From: Jacaranda mimosifolia
Taxonomy: Eukaryota > Streptophyta > Magnoliopsida > Lamiales > Bignoniaceae
Assembly (NCBI GenBank): GCA_018894105.1
Contig: CM032127.1
Coordinates: 34,926,760-34,990,759, forward strand
Length of the DNA stretch: 64,000 nucleotides
Direction of reading: 5' to 3'
This document shows positions 9,253 through 20,431 of the stretch, piece by piece; position 1 is the first letter of the stretch, and the number at the start of each line of letters is the position of its first letter. The notes under the pieces are model-generated. The model was not told the origin of the DNA and made no database searches. It was given only the letters and a program-made list of their open reading frames with translations. The translations under genes were made by a program, and so were the position numbers.

Positions 9253-12200
9253 TGCTGGAATAGTACCCCGTAGCCAATTAGATTGGCATGTAAACTATTT
9301 CACTTGTGATACAATCTTGATTGAATGATATTCATTATAAATGGCCATCTTTATCTTATGCGTATATTAGTTCACTGGAATTTAGTTGAAGCCCTTAGAT
9401 CACACGAGACTATGGGACTTAGTCACGCACTAAGTAGTGATTAAGTCTTACGCAGTTGTGATCTTAAATCTTTCAAGTCGTAGAATCTTATGAAACAGGG
9501 CATCTAAGGTTCGGATAGACTTGCACTAACGATACAAAATTCCAAGGTTGGATATTGCTCCATTTTATGAGCAAACCATGTGAGACATGGGTGTATGTTA
9601 GTGGGTGTTTGTTAAAGAACAAGTTCAATGGAGACCCGCCAGGAGAACCCACTAGATAGCCATAGTGGCAAGTTCGTAGTGTCAAGATCTCTAGCTTGTG
9701 CTAGTGCATATAATTAGTCCTTTGACCTGAGGATCCATGGTAACCTTAGGTCCTCATGCTTTAACTCTTCCTTGACCACTTAGTGGGTCTCTCGGGTTGA
9801 GCTTGGGTATGAGCTACTTAGCATTGAGGTTTGTGAAATCAAAGATGGGATCTAACTCCTCGTCTTTGTGAAGGGCTAGTGCATCTCCTATGTGTTCTAT
9901 GACGATTGATTCAAGGAGTCCTTAGCCAAGGCAGTATGACAAAAAAAGATTTTTTCCAAAGATGAGGTCATAAATCGGAATCAAGCATTGAAAATAGATA
10001 CATAGTGTGAGGCCATTAGAGAGCCGACAAATATCTTGCCCTAGGCCTCTTTCATGGAGATAGGAGATGGAAGGACCGTATTTGCATGGTACACATAGAG
10101 CTAGAATGGTTCACCAAAAGCATTCATTCGACCAATTGTTCAGCTCCATTTGGTTGAAGTTGGACATCGACTATGGTGATAGGTACTCTTCAATCAATAG
10201 AGATTAATTGAATTGAATGGATTAGTTTAAAGGAGTTTAAACTAAAGTGAATATTTGATATTCTAATGTTATAAGAGTTGTGAGCCCATGTCCAATGAAC
10301 GGTAGAACCTAATAGGTCACACACAAAAGCCAATTGAAAATCCTACTTGATGAAGGGAATTTTCCAAGTGTTAAAAAGCTTCCTAGTGACCGAAAATTAA
10401 GGGTTACAGTTGATGCAATTTTTAGTTATTTTGGCTTAATGGATTTAATTAAATCGATTTAATTAAATTGATCTAATTAATTTGATTTAAATTAAGACCA
10501 ATTAAATTAAGTGTTAATTTAATTTTGTGCCACATGACTATCAATTGGTCAAGTTAACTTAAAGAGTCAAGTTAAAAATTACTAGCTTAAAGAGTTAAGT
10601 TGGTTGAGTTGGGTTGGGGCCTCTTCATCATTAGCAGCGGGCTCAGAAGACGAGGGCAAAGTAGAGCGGGAGGTTACTTCGTCCAGGGGCTTCATACATG
10701 AAGTCCTCTTCCGAATTTAGGGCCTGCTGTTTATCAGTGTTTGGTAATAGTAGCTCGTCTTCCTAAGATTCTGGGAACAATAACAAATAAGTGAAAAACT
10801 CTCCTCCAATAGAATACCAGAATACCTTTTTCGAAGAAATAGCAAAAGGCTTGAAGGAGTACCCAATGGGTGTGGCTTTACCACAGTTTTGTAATTTTCT
10901 TTTCTTTTTGGGTGCCCCCGTTTAGTCACCAAAAAAGTCGAAAAGGAAGGTAATAGCAGACTAATAAACTTTGCCACAAAGAGAAGTTCTATTATTACTA
11001 TGATTGTCCAAAGCGGGGAAGAAAGACCGCTTTGCCCCTTCTATTTTGCCCTAGAGGTGTTATAAAATTGAGTTGCAGAAAGAAGAGGGAGTTAGTTATC
11101 ATTATCAACCATCCGGGATAGGAGAGGGTTTCATTTCTTTTTCAGAAAGGATGGCACGTACCATAGAAGATTTAATCGAGCGGCACGGGCTCGATAAAAT
11201 CCCCAAAATTCTATCAGAGATTCAAACTAAGGGGAGAGAGAGTAGATACTATAATGAGAGTAAAGGCCTCGTTCGCGAACTAGATAGAGAGCGGGTGACG
11301 CCGAAACAATTAAAGGCGGAATGGGATGGGAAGTCATAGAAGGAAATCCCCAAGATAAATTTTGACCAAGAAAGAAAGTCGAGCCTTAGACTCTAAAAAG
11401 GCAACCCCTATCGCCCGAGAAGAGGGGGTTTAACAAATGGTGGGCCACGGTGAAATTAGTCGTATCTTTCCACCCGGATTGGAGATTTTTTCAACCGAGG
11501 TGCGGAGGGTGCGTAGCCTTCTTACCCTAACCTAGGTCCAGGAACTGATCCTTTTATTCCATCGACAGCTGAAAATACTGATTAATGTCCTCCACCGGTT
11601 AGGAGAGCAGCTTCAACATGCTGGAGTTCTGCCCCGCCTATTCCGCCTTTTATCTTCGTTCTTCGGTCTATCTAGATTTTGAGCAATATCACAGTCAAAG
11701 GTAGGTCCCAAATGAAGCCTATTGGCTTTCCGCCCAGATGTTTGCGAATCGAGTAAATGTAAATCAAAGTTTAATTAAATTAAAGTGTTTAGTTTAATTA
11801 AATTGAAGAAATAATTTTGGAGGGAAATTTCAAATGAAGAGTTCACTTGTGTGAAATTAGAATTTATTTGAGTGACATTTCATAAGATGAAATGAAAATT
11901 ACAAATAAAATTCAAATTCACAAGAAATTCACTTGCAACTTGCAACTTGCAATTTGCAACTTGCTTGCAAGTTGGCATGACATGTGGCACCCCCTCCCTG
12001 AGGTAGGTGTGATGCCACTTTGCCACCAAAGCATGCATTTTGCAAGCATTAAGATCTAGTTGTTAGATCCATATTTTTCTCCAATTTTGTGATTCTCTCA
12101 TGAGTTTGAGGCTTCACATATTCTTAGTTTTTCTAGCTGAACTAGGAAGAAAAGGATTGTCCATTGGTGTGTGGACTTTCACATTAGAGGCAAGACATTT

Positions 12201-12567
12201 GGATTGCTTGTTTTTGGTGATCCTCTGTTCCAGCAGTGATTTTCTGGACTCTGTTTGCTGCCTTTCCGGAATTATTTGGAGTTGAATTTTTTACTGGACA
12301 TTATTCAAGGATTTGATGATATTTTTGTTCAAATTTCAGCTCAATCGGAGGTGATTTTCCTGGTCAAAAGTTGATCACACCTTGCTGCGCCAGAAGCAGT
12401 CTGCTTTCGGGAAGGGAAGCTATTCTTGAAGTTTTGGTTGGATTTTTCTTGAGAGGTAATTATCTGACCTTGATCCATTTTGTATGCATGAATTATATCC
12501 TTGTGGAGGTTTAATTCAAGTTAAATTTTAATTTTTAAATTGGATCCTTGGCTTACACCGTCTTTCA
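9253..12567 (+). repeat. 5' LTR of element I
   Basis: It runs from tgctggaatagtacccc to caccgtctttca. Without the 1.15-kb insertion at 10611-11758 its length is about 2.17 kb, against 2252 bp for the 3' LTR. The hairpin region (10440-10605 and from 11770) is split by the insertion; one stem pair, aattaaattaa / ttaatttaatt with loop gtg, is seen near 10503. Near 11935-11972 there is a local repetition of acttgcaact/tgcaacttgc not seen in the 3' LTR. Confidence 0.85.
10611..11758. other. Foreign, GC-richer insertion, possibly organellar DNA
   Basis: About 1.15 kb with no similarity to any LTR copy, visibly richer in G+C and lacking the TTAA-rich texture around it. LTR sequence stops after agttggttgagtt and resumes at taaatcaaagtttaatt. 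It contains open reading frames at 10717-10977 (-, 86 codons) and 11073-11339 (+; an ATG-started version begins at 11152 with MARTIEDLIERHGLDKIPKI, 62 codons) that I do not recognise. The texture resembles intergenic mitochondrial DNA, and a plastid fragment elsewhere in the window shows that organelle DNA does reach this locus, but the origin is unproven. Confidence 0.5.
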
Positions 12568-12569
12568 AG

Positions 12570-12581
12570 TGGTTCGGAGCC
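12570..12581 (+). other. Primer-binding site of element I
   Basis: The sequence tggttcggagcc begins two bases after the 5' LTR end. It resembles the initiator tRNA-Met site common in plant Copia elements (TGGTATCAGAGCC), with one deletion and one change. Sites of related copies in the window read ggtatc...(reverse, 45432-45446) and gtatcggtgcc (reverse, about 34720-34731). Confidence 0.7.
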
Positions 12582-14640
12582 TAAATTCATGCTATAATTT
12601 GGATTTTCTTTTGATTGATTCATGTGATGAATTGATCTAGATCTTCAAATGCTTGATCCACATAATGTATTGGAGTGTTTGAAAGATGATGCTTGTGGCT
12701 CCTTTGACAATGAATAGATATTACACTAATATATGTTTTAATTGTAAATTCATATGTTAGTGTAATTTGATTCATGATTAGTTAATGTTAAATTTTGATT
12801 TAGCGTTGAATGATGTTATATGTTGATATAGTATGTTAAATTTGGCCTTAAGTTGTTTTGGCCATTTTTGAGCAATTGGATTGGATTTAATTGGAATTTT
12901 TTGGAAGAATGTGTTTCTCACCTAAACTTGATTTTTGAAGTACGTTTGAGCACTTGAAATTTTAGTTTTAAAAGGGGTTTTAGATCTGAAATTGCATCCA
13001 TATTGTGTGATTTAATGTTTAGAAGGTGTTCTAAAATTTTTGGTGCACAAAAGTTGAGCTAAAATTAAGATGACTTGGACCATACACCAAAATAGGGCTG
13101 CTGTCATGCCACTGCCGGGCGCTGGCTAGGCAGTGTGCGAACCCAATGCGAGCATTGCGCCAGGACACATGCCCAATGTGGGCAGCGGTGCCCAGATTTG
13201 GTGTTGGTGAGTTTTGACTCATTTTTTGGCTCCTTTATGGGATCAAAAATGTTTTATCTCACATATAATAGATGCACAAGTGTTGTGCAAGTTCTCAAAA
13301 TTATGTTGGACATTTTTTAGTGCTTTTTAAATCTTGTTAAATTTATTTTCCAATTTTTGCAAAAATAGGATGCCTAAATGTTATATTTATTTTTGCTTGG
13401 CCAATTAATTATTTATACGACAAGCATTTAATTGTTGGAATTGAATGTGAATTCTTGATTTATTTATTGTTCATTTAATTGTTGAATGGATGATGAATGA
13501 ATGGGGATGATCATGAGCCTTTAATATTGATTTTATTTGTTTCAAGTTGTTGAAAAGGGTTGTATTAAATTGGGGCTTGTGTGCCTCTAAATTCTATCTT
13601 GTAAATGTTATAAGAGTAGAATCACTCGGAATGAGGATTTCTTTTTCACGTAATTGTTACAATGAGCAAAAAAAAACCATTGGAGGCATGAAGACCTATG
13701 AATATATAGGGATACATTTCTGTAATTACTAGATTTAATCAACCCACTTAAAATCAACTAAGTGGTGCACCTATGGCTCTAAAGTGCATCACTTGGTTAA
13801 GCTCATGGTCATCCCACCGTAGGAGCATGCTAGGTGCATTTACTTATTTATGCTTTCCATATCCTATTAATGTATGTGATGCATGGATTAGGATATAGAA
13901 AACCTAAATAAGGAGATAAAATTGGTGAGATCTTGGCAAGCAAGTTAAAATCCCTCCACTTAGAATGTCTAAGTGCTTTGAAATATTAAGTCAAAATGAA
14001 TACAAATTAAAAGGAGTTTTAATTAATCCATACCTTCTACCAATAGTATATATCATGATGATGCTACCGATTTTATGTGATGGCACTCGGTCACAGGGGT
14101 CACACTTAGGAGGAAACTTGTGACCATATACTTAGAATACGATGCCCCTTTGAATTGATACTTCCCACGCATTAGCACTCGATCACGGGGGATGTCGTGG
14201 AGTGGTCTCGAATCAAAGTTTAATTGGTAGGTCTGACTCAACACCTGGCAACATAGAGTGTCATCCATCAAGGGATCTACATGAAAAGTGGGAAAAAATA
14301 TATCAAGGGCTACATAGAGATGCAATTAGCAAAAGTTGCTTACCTTTTGATTGTTTGTGAATGGCACTCATCACGGGGTCTACTTACAAGTCCTTAGAAC
14401 CTTGATTCTCACTAGGAAATGAAATTTCCCGAATTCTTCTAGAGAGTGAAGAATTTGATAAAATAGTAAGAGAAAAACATGCTTAAAAGACCATGAACAT
14501 GTTTTTAATATCAATATTCAATCACATGCTTATACTTTCTTTTTTACCTTTAATGATTTGTGAAATCTCAAAGAATGGCTATGAATCCACTCAATCTTAG
14601 TTTGGAAACCAATATACCAAATGGGCCAAACTTCCAAAAT
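12582..14640 (+). other. Untranslated leader of element I
   Basis: About 2 kb between primer-binding site and gag, unusually long for a Copia element. It is AT-rich except for a GC-rich patch at 13095-13200, and holds three diverged copies of a 'cactcg(g)tcac' type motif at about 14084, 14187 and 14365 in the stretch before gag. Small frames within it (for example 14053-14325 on the other strand) look random. Related leaders occur at 23414-24616, 30640-32016, 34231-34734 and 43400-45446 (all reversed). Confidence 0.7.
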
Positions 14641-15290
14641 TGACTTAACCTCAAAAATCATTCTAATTCCTAATAAAGGATATATATGTCCTATATCATG
14701 GAGATCCTAAACCCATGGGGATCCATGTAGATCAAGAGACATGTGAAATGTTCATGAATTGGGTTAAAGATCATCATATCCAATAGTCTCAAGGACACAT
14801 GAACAATACCTCGATTAAACCTTACAAGAGGTGTAAAGCTAACAAGGTATGAGAGGTTCATGTTGTCAAGGGAGATTTTTCAAGCAAGGATGGATGAGAA
14901 GTCATGTGTCATCGACTAAGGTCTAAAGATTATTAAGCTTGTTGAGAAGCTCTTCAAAGTGTTGATCCTCACATCTTCGCCGAGTTTTATTGATCAAAGT
15001 GTTGATCTAGATGGAGACTACCATAACAAGGACAAACCTTTGATGCTTACTTCCTCCTCCAATTCTAAGGACCCTAACGATACTAAAAAAGGAGATAAAT
15101 GGAAGAAAAGTTCTTTCTCCAAGGGAAAGCAACCATTAAAGGCATCCAAATGAGCCAAGAAGATTATAGAGGATACAATCGATATTACTTGTTTCTACTT
15201 TAGCAAGAAAGGCCATTGGAAGTGGTACTGCAGGGAATACCTTGCAACCCTTGAGAAGGGTATGTACTTTATTAAATTGCATTTAAGGAT
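14641..15290 (+). pseudogene. gag remnant with CCHC zinc knuckle (element I)
   Basis: Fragments of a Copia gag (UBN2-like) polyprotein: LTSKIILIPNKG near 14650, then EKLFKVLILTSSPSFIDQ (about 14943-14998), a Lys/Ser-rich linker open from 14959 to 15153, and a CCHC zinc knuckle ITCFYFSKKGHWKWYC at about 15186-15233, needed for genomic RNA binding. The start of gag is broken by several stops. Reading frame shifts occur between the fragments. Confidence 0.75.
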
Positions 15291-16620
15291 AAATTTTCCT
15301 CATGGATATACGATACCGCATATGGCTCTTATCTTTGCAATATGTTATAAAGGATAGAAAGAATAATAAAACTAAGTGATGGATATATGATCCACCACCT
15401 TGGCAAAGGAGTAAGAGTTGCGGCCAAAGCCGAAGGCATATAGTAAGTTAGACTTAGGGAACTCCATGCTTGTATTGGACCCTTGTTATTATGTACCATA
15501 TCTTGTTGAGATTATTATTAGAAATTCTAATTTTGGATATCGAAGGATTTTATCCTTCTATATCAAATGAAAGATTGAAGGCATTAAAGAATGGATTCTT
15601 TAATTACTCATGGTACACTTAACAAAGTATTATACATTTTTGAGGATTCTCAAACATCACTAATGCACGTTCAATCAAGTAAAAGAAAATTAGATAATCA
15701 AGAAGAAGCCATCTTATGGCATGCGAGACTTGGACATATTTCTAAAAATAGGATAAACAAGTTAGAAAGTCCTCAAAGCACTCAATGTTAGTGGCATTGA
15801 GAACCTTCCTACTTGTGAGTCTTGTTTAAAGGAAAACATGACCAAGGCTCCTTTTGTAGGACAATTAGAGCAAACCACAAGTCCTTTGGATTTGATCCAT
15901 ATGGATTTTTGTGGCCCACTAAGAGCTAGTGCGAGAGGTGGCTATTCTTACTTCATTACCTTCACCATACTCGGTTCGTACATGTGCATCTTATGAAGTA
16001 CAAGTCCGAAGCCTTTGAAAAGTTCAAAGAATCTAGGAATGAAGTAGAAAAGCAAAAGGGACTTAGTATTAAAGCTCTTCGATTGGATCAAGGAAAAGAA
16101 TACTTAAGTACCAAAATCTTGAATTATCTAAAGGCGAATGGGATTCTCTCTTAATGGAATCCACCTGGCACACCCCAACATAATGGAGTAGCTGAGAGGA
16201 GAAATTATACCTTGTTCGACACGGTATGTTCCATGATAAGCTTTTTTGATGTGCTTATATCCTTTTGGGGATATGCCTTAGAGACAATGGAGAAGTTACT
16301 AAATTTAGCACCTTCAAAGTCGGTGCCAAAGACACTACATTGGATGTGGTTTGGAAAAGCACATTCTTACTCTTTCCTAAGAATTTGGTGGTCCGCTTAC
16401 ATCAAGCGGCTAGTGGGAAACAAGTTGGATAGTAAGTCCACCTTGTGCAAGTTTGTAGGACACCCAAGGAAGTCTTTAGCTTATTACTTCTATAATCCCT
16501 CGGAACAAAGGGTGTTTGTTTCAAAGAAATACCATCTTTTTGGAAAAGAAATTTTTATTAGATAGAAATTCCGTTGGTATTGAACTTGATAAAGTTCAAG
16601 ATCATCATCAAATCCCATAA
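15291..16620 (+). pseudogene. Protease and integrase remnant (element I)
   Basis: A protease-like site reads WIYDTAYGSYLC near 15305-15340, where Asp-Thr is followed by Ala instead of the usual Gly. The GAG-pre-integrase zinc region follows (15591-15850) with LWHARLGHIS and CESCLKG. The integrase core starts at PLDLIHMDFCGPL (15885-15923) and continues through LDQGKEYLS, PGTPQHNGVAERRN (about 16166-16207) to the C-terminal part open at 16212-16565 (KSVPKTLHWMWFGK, KSLAYYFYNPSEQRVFVSK). Frameshifts and stops separate these pieces. Order and motifs are those of a Copia pol. Confidence 0.85.
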
Positions 16621-16699
16621 ACGGTGGAAATAAGTGAGCAACAAGATCCGAACACACAACCTCTGAGAAGGTTAGACTGAATCAAGAAGCAACCCGAAA

Positions 16700-17503
16700 G
16701 GTTTGGATTCCTTCATGAGATGGGCCAATCGGATAGCAATATACAGACCTATGGGAAAGCTATATTGGATATAAATTCAGGAGATTGGCTTGATGCCATT
16801 AAAATACAAAATGGACTCCATATACTCCAGTAAAGTATGGACTTTGGTAGATCCACCAAAGGGTATATAGTACCCATTGGCTGCAAGTGGATCTACAAGC
16901 GAAAGCTAGGAGTTGATGGAGAGGTAATAACCTTTAAGGTGCTACTAGTGACAAATGGATGTGAAAACTACTTTCCTCAATGGAAACATTGAAGAACAAA
17001 TCTATATGGAACAACCACAAGATTTTACATGTAAAAGGAGTGAGCAAAAGATTTGCAAACTTGAGAGATCTATTTATGGAATCAAACATATGTCCCAAAG
17101 TTGGAACATACATTTTGAAAAGACATTCAAATTGTGTGGGTTTGTCAAAAATGTGTATGAACCTTGTGTGTACAAAAGGGCTAGTGAGAGTAGTCTACAG
17201 TTTATTGTGCTTTATGTCAATGACATTCTTCTCATTAGGAATGAGAGAGCAATGTTAGAGTGTACTAAAGCATGGTTATCTACACAATTCTCCATGAAGA
17301 ATTTGGGAGAAGCATCCTTCGTATCAGGAATGCATATATATAGGATAGATCGGGGAGGATGTTGGGGCCTTTTCCAAACACCGTATATTGACAAGATACT
17401 AAAGAGGTTTAGTATAGAAGAATCTAAGAGGGGATTCTTCCATAGGGGACATGGTCTTTGTCTCTCCAAATCTATGGCCCCTAAGACTGACAACGAGAGA
17501 TGA
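16700..17503 (+). pseudogene. Reverse transcriptase remnant (element I)
   Basis: RT begins around PIGCKWIYKRKLGVDGE (16872-16923). About 45 codons that element III retains (the GYTQRP...TYYDYEI stretch) are deleted just before MDVKTTFLNG at 16955. The longest open part, 16955-17503, contains IYMEQPQDFTCK, LERSIYGIK, FKLCGFVKN, the active-site box mutated to YVNDILL (YVDD expected), FSMKNLGEASFV and QTPYIDKILKRFSIEESKRG. The Asp-to-Asn change would abolish polymerisation. Confidence 0.9.
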
Positions 17504-18163
17504 AAAATGCCCCCACATACCTTATGCATCCACCATAGAGAGAATAATGTACGTTGTTCAATGTATAAGGCCAGATGTTGCACACGCTCTAAGTGTTACA
17601 AGCTATTTTCAACCAGACCCCAGTAAATGTCACTAGATGGCAGTTAAAACAACTTAGGATTTATTTTTGGTATGAGGCAATGGAGAATTGAAGCTCGATG
17701 AGTTTTTGGATTCTAGTTTTTAATCCGATGTATATTAGCTAAAATCCACTTTTGGATTCATATTATGCCTCAATAGTAGCGTGGTCAGTCGGAAGGGTTC
17801 CAATCAAGACACCAGGTAAATTCAACCAAAGAGGCAGAATACATTGTCACTTCAGAAAGAGCAAACAAAGGTGTTTGGATAGAAACTTCATCCAAGAGTT
17901 GGATGTAGTACCTAGCGTGCATGAGCATACGGTTGTCTTTTGAAGACAACTTAGGACTTGAACCAAGATCTCATCAGTGATCCAAACACAAACAAAGGAA
18001 TTATTATTTGATATATGATATCAATTGATAGAGGCAACATCTGAGTGGAAATGGCTGCCTCAGAAGAGAATATAGCAGAACCATTATCTTAACCATTAAA
18101 CGCAAAAACTCTTTGAAGGGCATCTTAAGGAGATGGCTCTTAAAACTATGGGGAATTAGCTTT
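17504..18163 (+). pseudogene. RNase H remnant (element I)
   Basis: IPYASTIERIMYVV, RPDVAHALSVTSYF, a deleted KYLRRTKD stretch near 17645, then SFNRRGRIHCHF-like out-of-frame remains, ELDVVPS (about 17898) and a broken PRSHQ near 17970. Frame changes and stops are frequent. It ends at the polypurine tract agggcaagtggaagat at 18164-18179. Confidence 0.8.
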
Positions 18164-18179
18164 AGGGCAAGTGGAAGAT
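18164..18179 (+). other. Polypurine tract of element I
   Basis: The sequence agggcaagtggaagat lies directly before the 3' LTR (TGTTAGAATAATG). The same tract precedes LTR starts at 8991, 49284 and 51473 and, reversed, follows LTR ends at 26872 and 37357. It primes plus-strand synthesis in LTR retrotransposons. Confidence 0.8.
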
Positions 18180-20431
18180 TGTTAGAATAATGTCCCGCAG
18201 CCAATTAGATTAGCATGTAAAATATTTCACTTCTGATACAATCTTGATTGAATGATATTCATTATAAATGGCCATCTCCATCTTATGCTTATATTACTTC
18301 ACTAGCATTTGGTTGAAGCCCTTCGATCACATAAGACTGTGGGACTTGGTCACGCACAGGGTGGTGATTATGAATCAAGTTTTACACGATTGTGATCTTA
18401 AATATTCCAAATTGTAGAGTCTTATGAGACAGGGTATCTAAGATTCGGATAGACATGCATTAACGATACATAAATCCAAGGGTTGGATATTGCTCCATTT
18501 CATGAGCAATCCATGTGAGACATGGATACATGTTAGTAGGTGCTTGTTAGAGAACAAGTTCACTGAAGACCCGCTCAGAGAATCCACTAGATAGCCATAG
18601 TGGCAAGTGGGTAGTGGCAAGTTCTCTAGCTTACGCTAGTGCATATGATTTGTTCTTTAACCTGAGGATCTATGGTAACCTTCTGTTTAGGTCCTTATGC
18701 TTTGACTCTTCCTTGAACACTTAGTGGGTCTCTCGGGTTGAGCTTAGGTATGAGCTACTTAAATATAGAGGTTTGTGAGATCCAAGATGGGATCTAACTC
18801 CTCATTATTGTGAAGGGCAAGTGCATTTCCTATATATTCTATAATGATCGATTCTAAGGAGTCCTTGCGCAAGGAAGTATGACAATTTGAAAATTAAGTT
18901 TTCCAAAGATAAGGTCATAAAAGGGAATTGAACATTAGGAATTGAACATTGGGAATAGAAACATAATTTCGAGGCTATTAGGGAATCGACAAATATCTTG
19001 TCCTAGGCCTCTTTTGGGAGATAAGAGAATGACCGTATTGGCATGGCAAGCGTAGAGCTAGAATGGTTCCCCAAAAGCATATTCATTTTGGCCAATCAGT
19101 TGGGCTCTATGGGCTTGAAGTTGGACATCAGCCATGGAGATTGTAGATTAACTGAATTGGAGAGTTGGGCTCCAAAAGCATACTCTTCAATTAATGGAAA
19201 GTAATTGAATTGAGTCATTAGTTTAAAGGAGTTTAAACTAATGTGAATATTTTAATATTCTCAAATCACAAGAGTTGTGAGCCCATGCCCAATGAATGGT
19301 AGAACCTAATGGGTCACAACAAAAACTAATTGAAAATCCTATTTGATGAAGGGAATTTTCTAAGTGTTAGAAAATTCCATCTTGATCGATTTTAAGGAGG
19401 AAAACAATTGACCAATTTAATTGTTATATTGATCTAAATAATTTAATGAGTTAAATTAGACCAATTAAATTAAGGAATTTATTTAATTGGTGCCACATGA
19501 CTATCAATTGGTCAAGTTGGCTTAAGAGTTAAGTTGGCACCTTCTATCTTAAATAGTTATGACTAATTAATTAAATTAAGGGGTTAATTCAATTGATATA
19601 AAGAATTAATTTGGAGGGAAATTCAAAATGAAAGAGTTCATTTGGAGTGCATTTAAATTTATTTGGATGACATTTCATGAGACGAAATGAAAATTCCAAA
19701 TAAAATTTAAATGTAAGTGAAATGTGAATTTCATATGCAACTTGCTTGCTTAGGTGGCACCTCATGGGAGGTGTGATGCCAACTAACATCACACCTTCCC
19801 TCCCTCTATATATAGATATTGTGGCTAGCCACCTCGGAGATAGCTTGCAAAATCTAGATCTAATTGTTAGATTCCATTTTCCCCTCATATTTTATGTGAT
19901 TCTCTCATGTGTTGAGACTTCACATTTTCTTCACCTCTCCCTCCTCCCAAAACTTTGGCCTTTATCCTAATTTTCTCTCCTTGATTTTATAGCTAATTAA
20001 GGAGAGATTTAGATTAACCATTGGTGTGTGGATCATATCATTAGAAGCAATACATTTGGATTGCTTGGCTTTTGGAAATCCACAACAGAGGCAGTAAATT
20101 TGGAGCGTCTTTTCAGGACCTTACCAAAGTCATTTTTGGATGATTTTTTTACTGGATCTTCATCAAGGTATTGGTGATCTTGTGTCAATGTTTCATCTAA
20201 TTTGGAGAATATTTGGTGGGGCAACTATTGCTGACTTGCAACTGCGCCATTAGAAGACAGCTTTCAAGTGTTGAAGTGTTCTTTCTCCTTTCCTTGGATT
20301 TTTTAGCATTCATGGTAATCCTTCATCCAAATCTGAATTTGAAGCATTTAGATCATTGGGTTTGAGTTTAGCCAAGTTAATTTAGCCATTTGTGTTTTTA
20401 TTATCAGATCCTTATGCTGCACTTGACTTCA
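18180..20431 (+). repeat. 3' LTR of element I
   Basis: 2252 bp, tgttagaataatgtccc to gcacttgacttca, followed by ATCTA. It contains the palindrome (19770-19795) and TATA-like ctatatatagatat (19804-19817). The hairpin region (about 19425-19600) is weakened by mutation. It differs noticeably from the 5' LTR, so the insertion is not recent. Confidence 0.9.

Larger units (their letters stand above)
9253..20431 (+). mobile_element. Element I: complete but decayed Ty1/copia retrotransposon
   Basis: Total 11179 bp: 5' LTR 9253-12567, primer-binding site 12570-12581, long leader, gag, protease, integrase, reverse transcriptase, RNase H, polypurine tract, 3' LTR 18180-20431. The domain order integrase before reverse transcriptase defines Copia. 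An exact 5-bp target duplication ATCTA flanks it (9248-9252, 20432-20436); the target is another LTR of the same family. The 5' LTR has gained a foreign insertion (10611-11758). Stops, frameshifts, an RT deletion and YVND instead of the catalytic YVDD make it non-autonomous. Similarity of the RT/RNase H to Angela/Tork-type elements is an impression only. Confidence 0.9.

Noticed and set aside
9488..9685. Repeated minus-strand frames (here, 18438-18620, 22933-23133, 33743-33988) as a small protein family
   Set aside because: They are the same LTR segment in different copies; the shared 'CHYGYLV' translation reflects LTR homology, and the frame is not kept in most copies.
14053..14325. 90-codon minus-strand frame in the element I leader
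   Set aside because: It lies in leader sequence homologous to other copies where the frame is not kept; there are no recognisable motifs.
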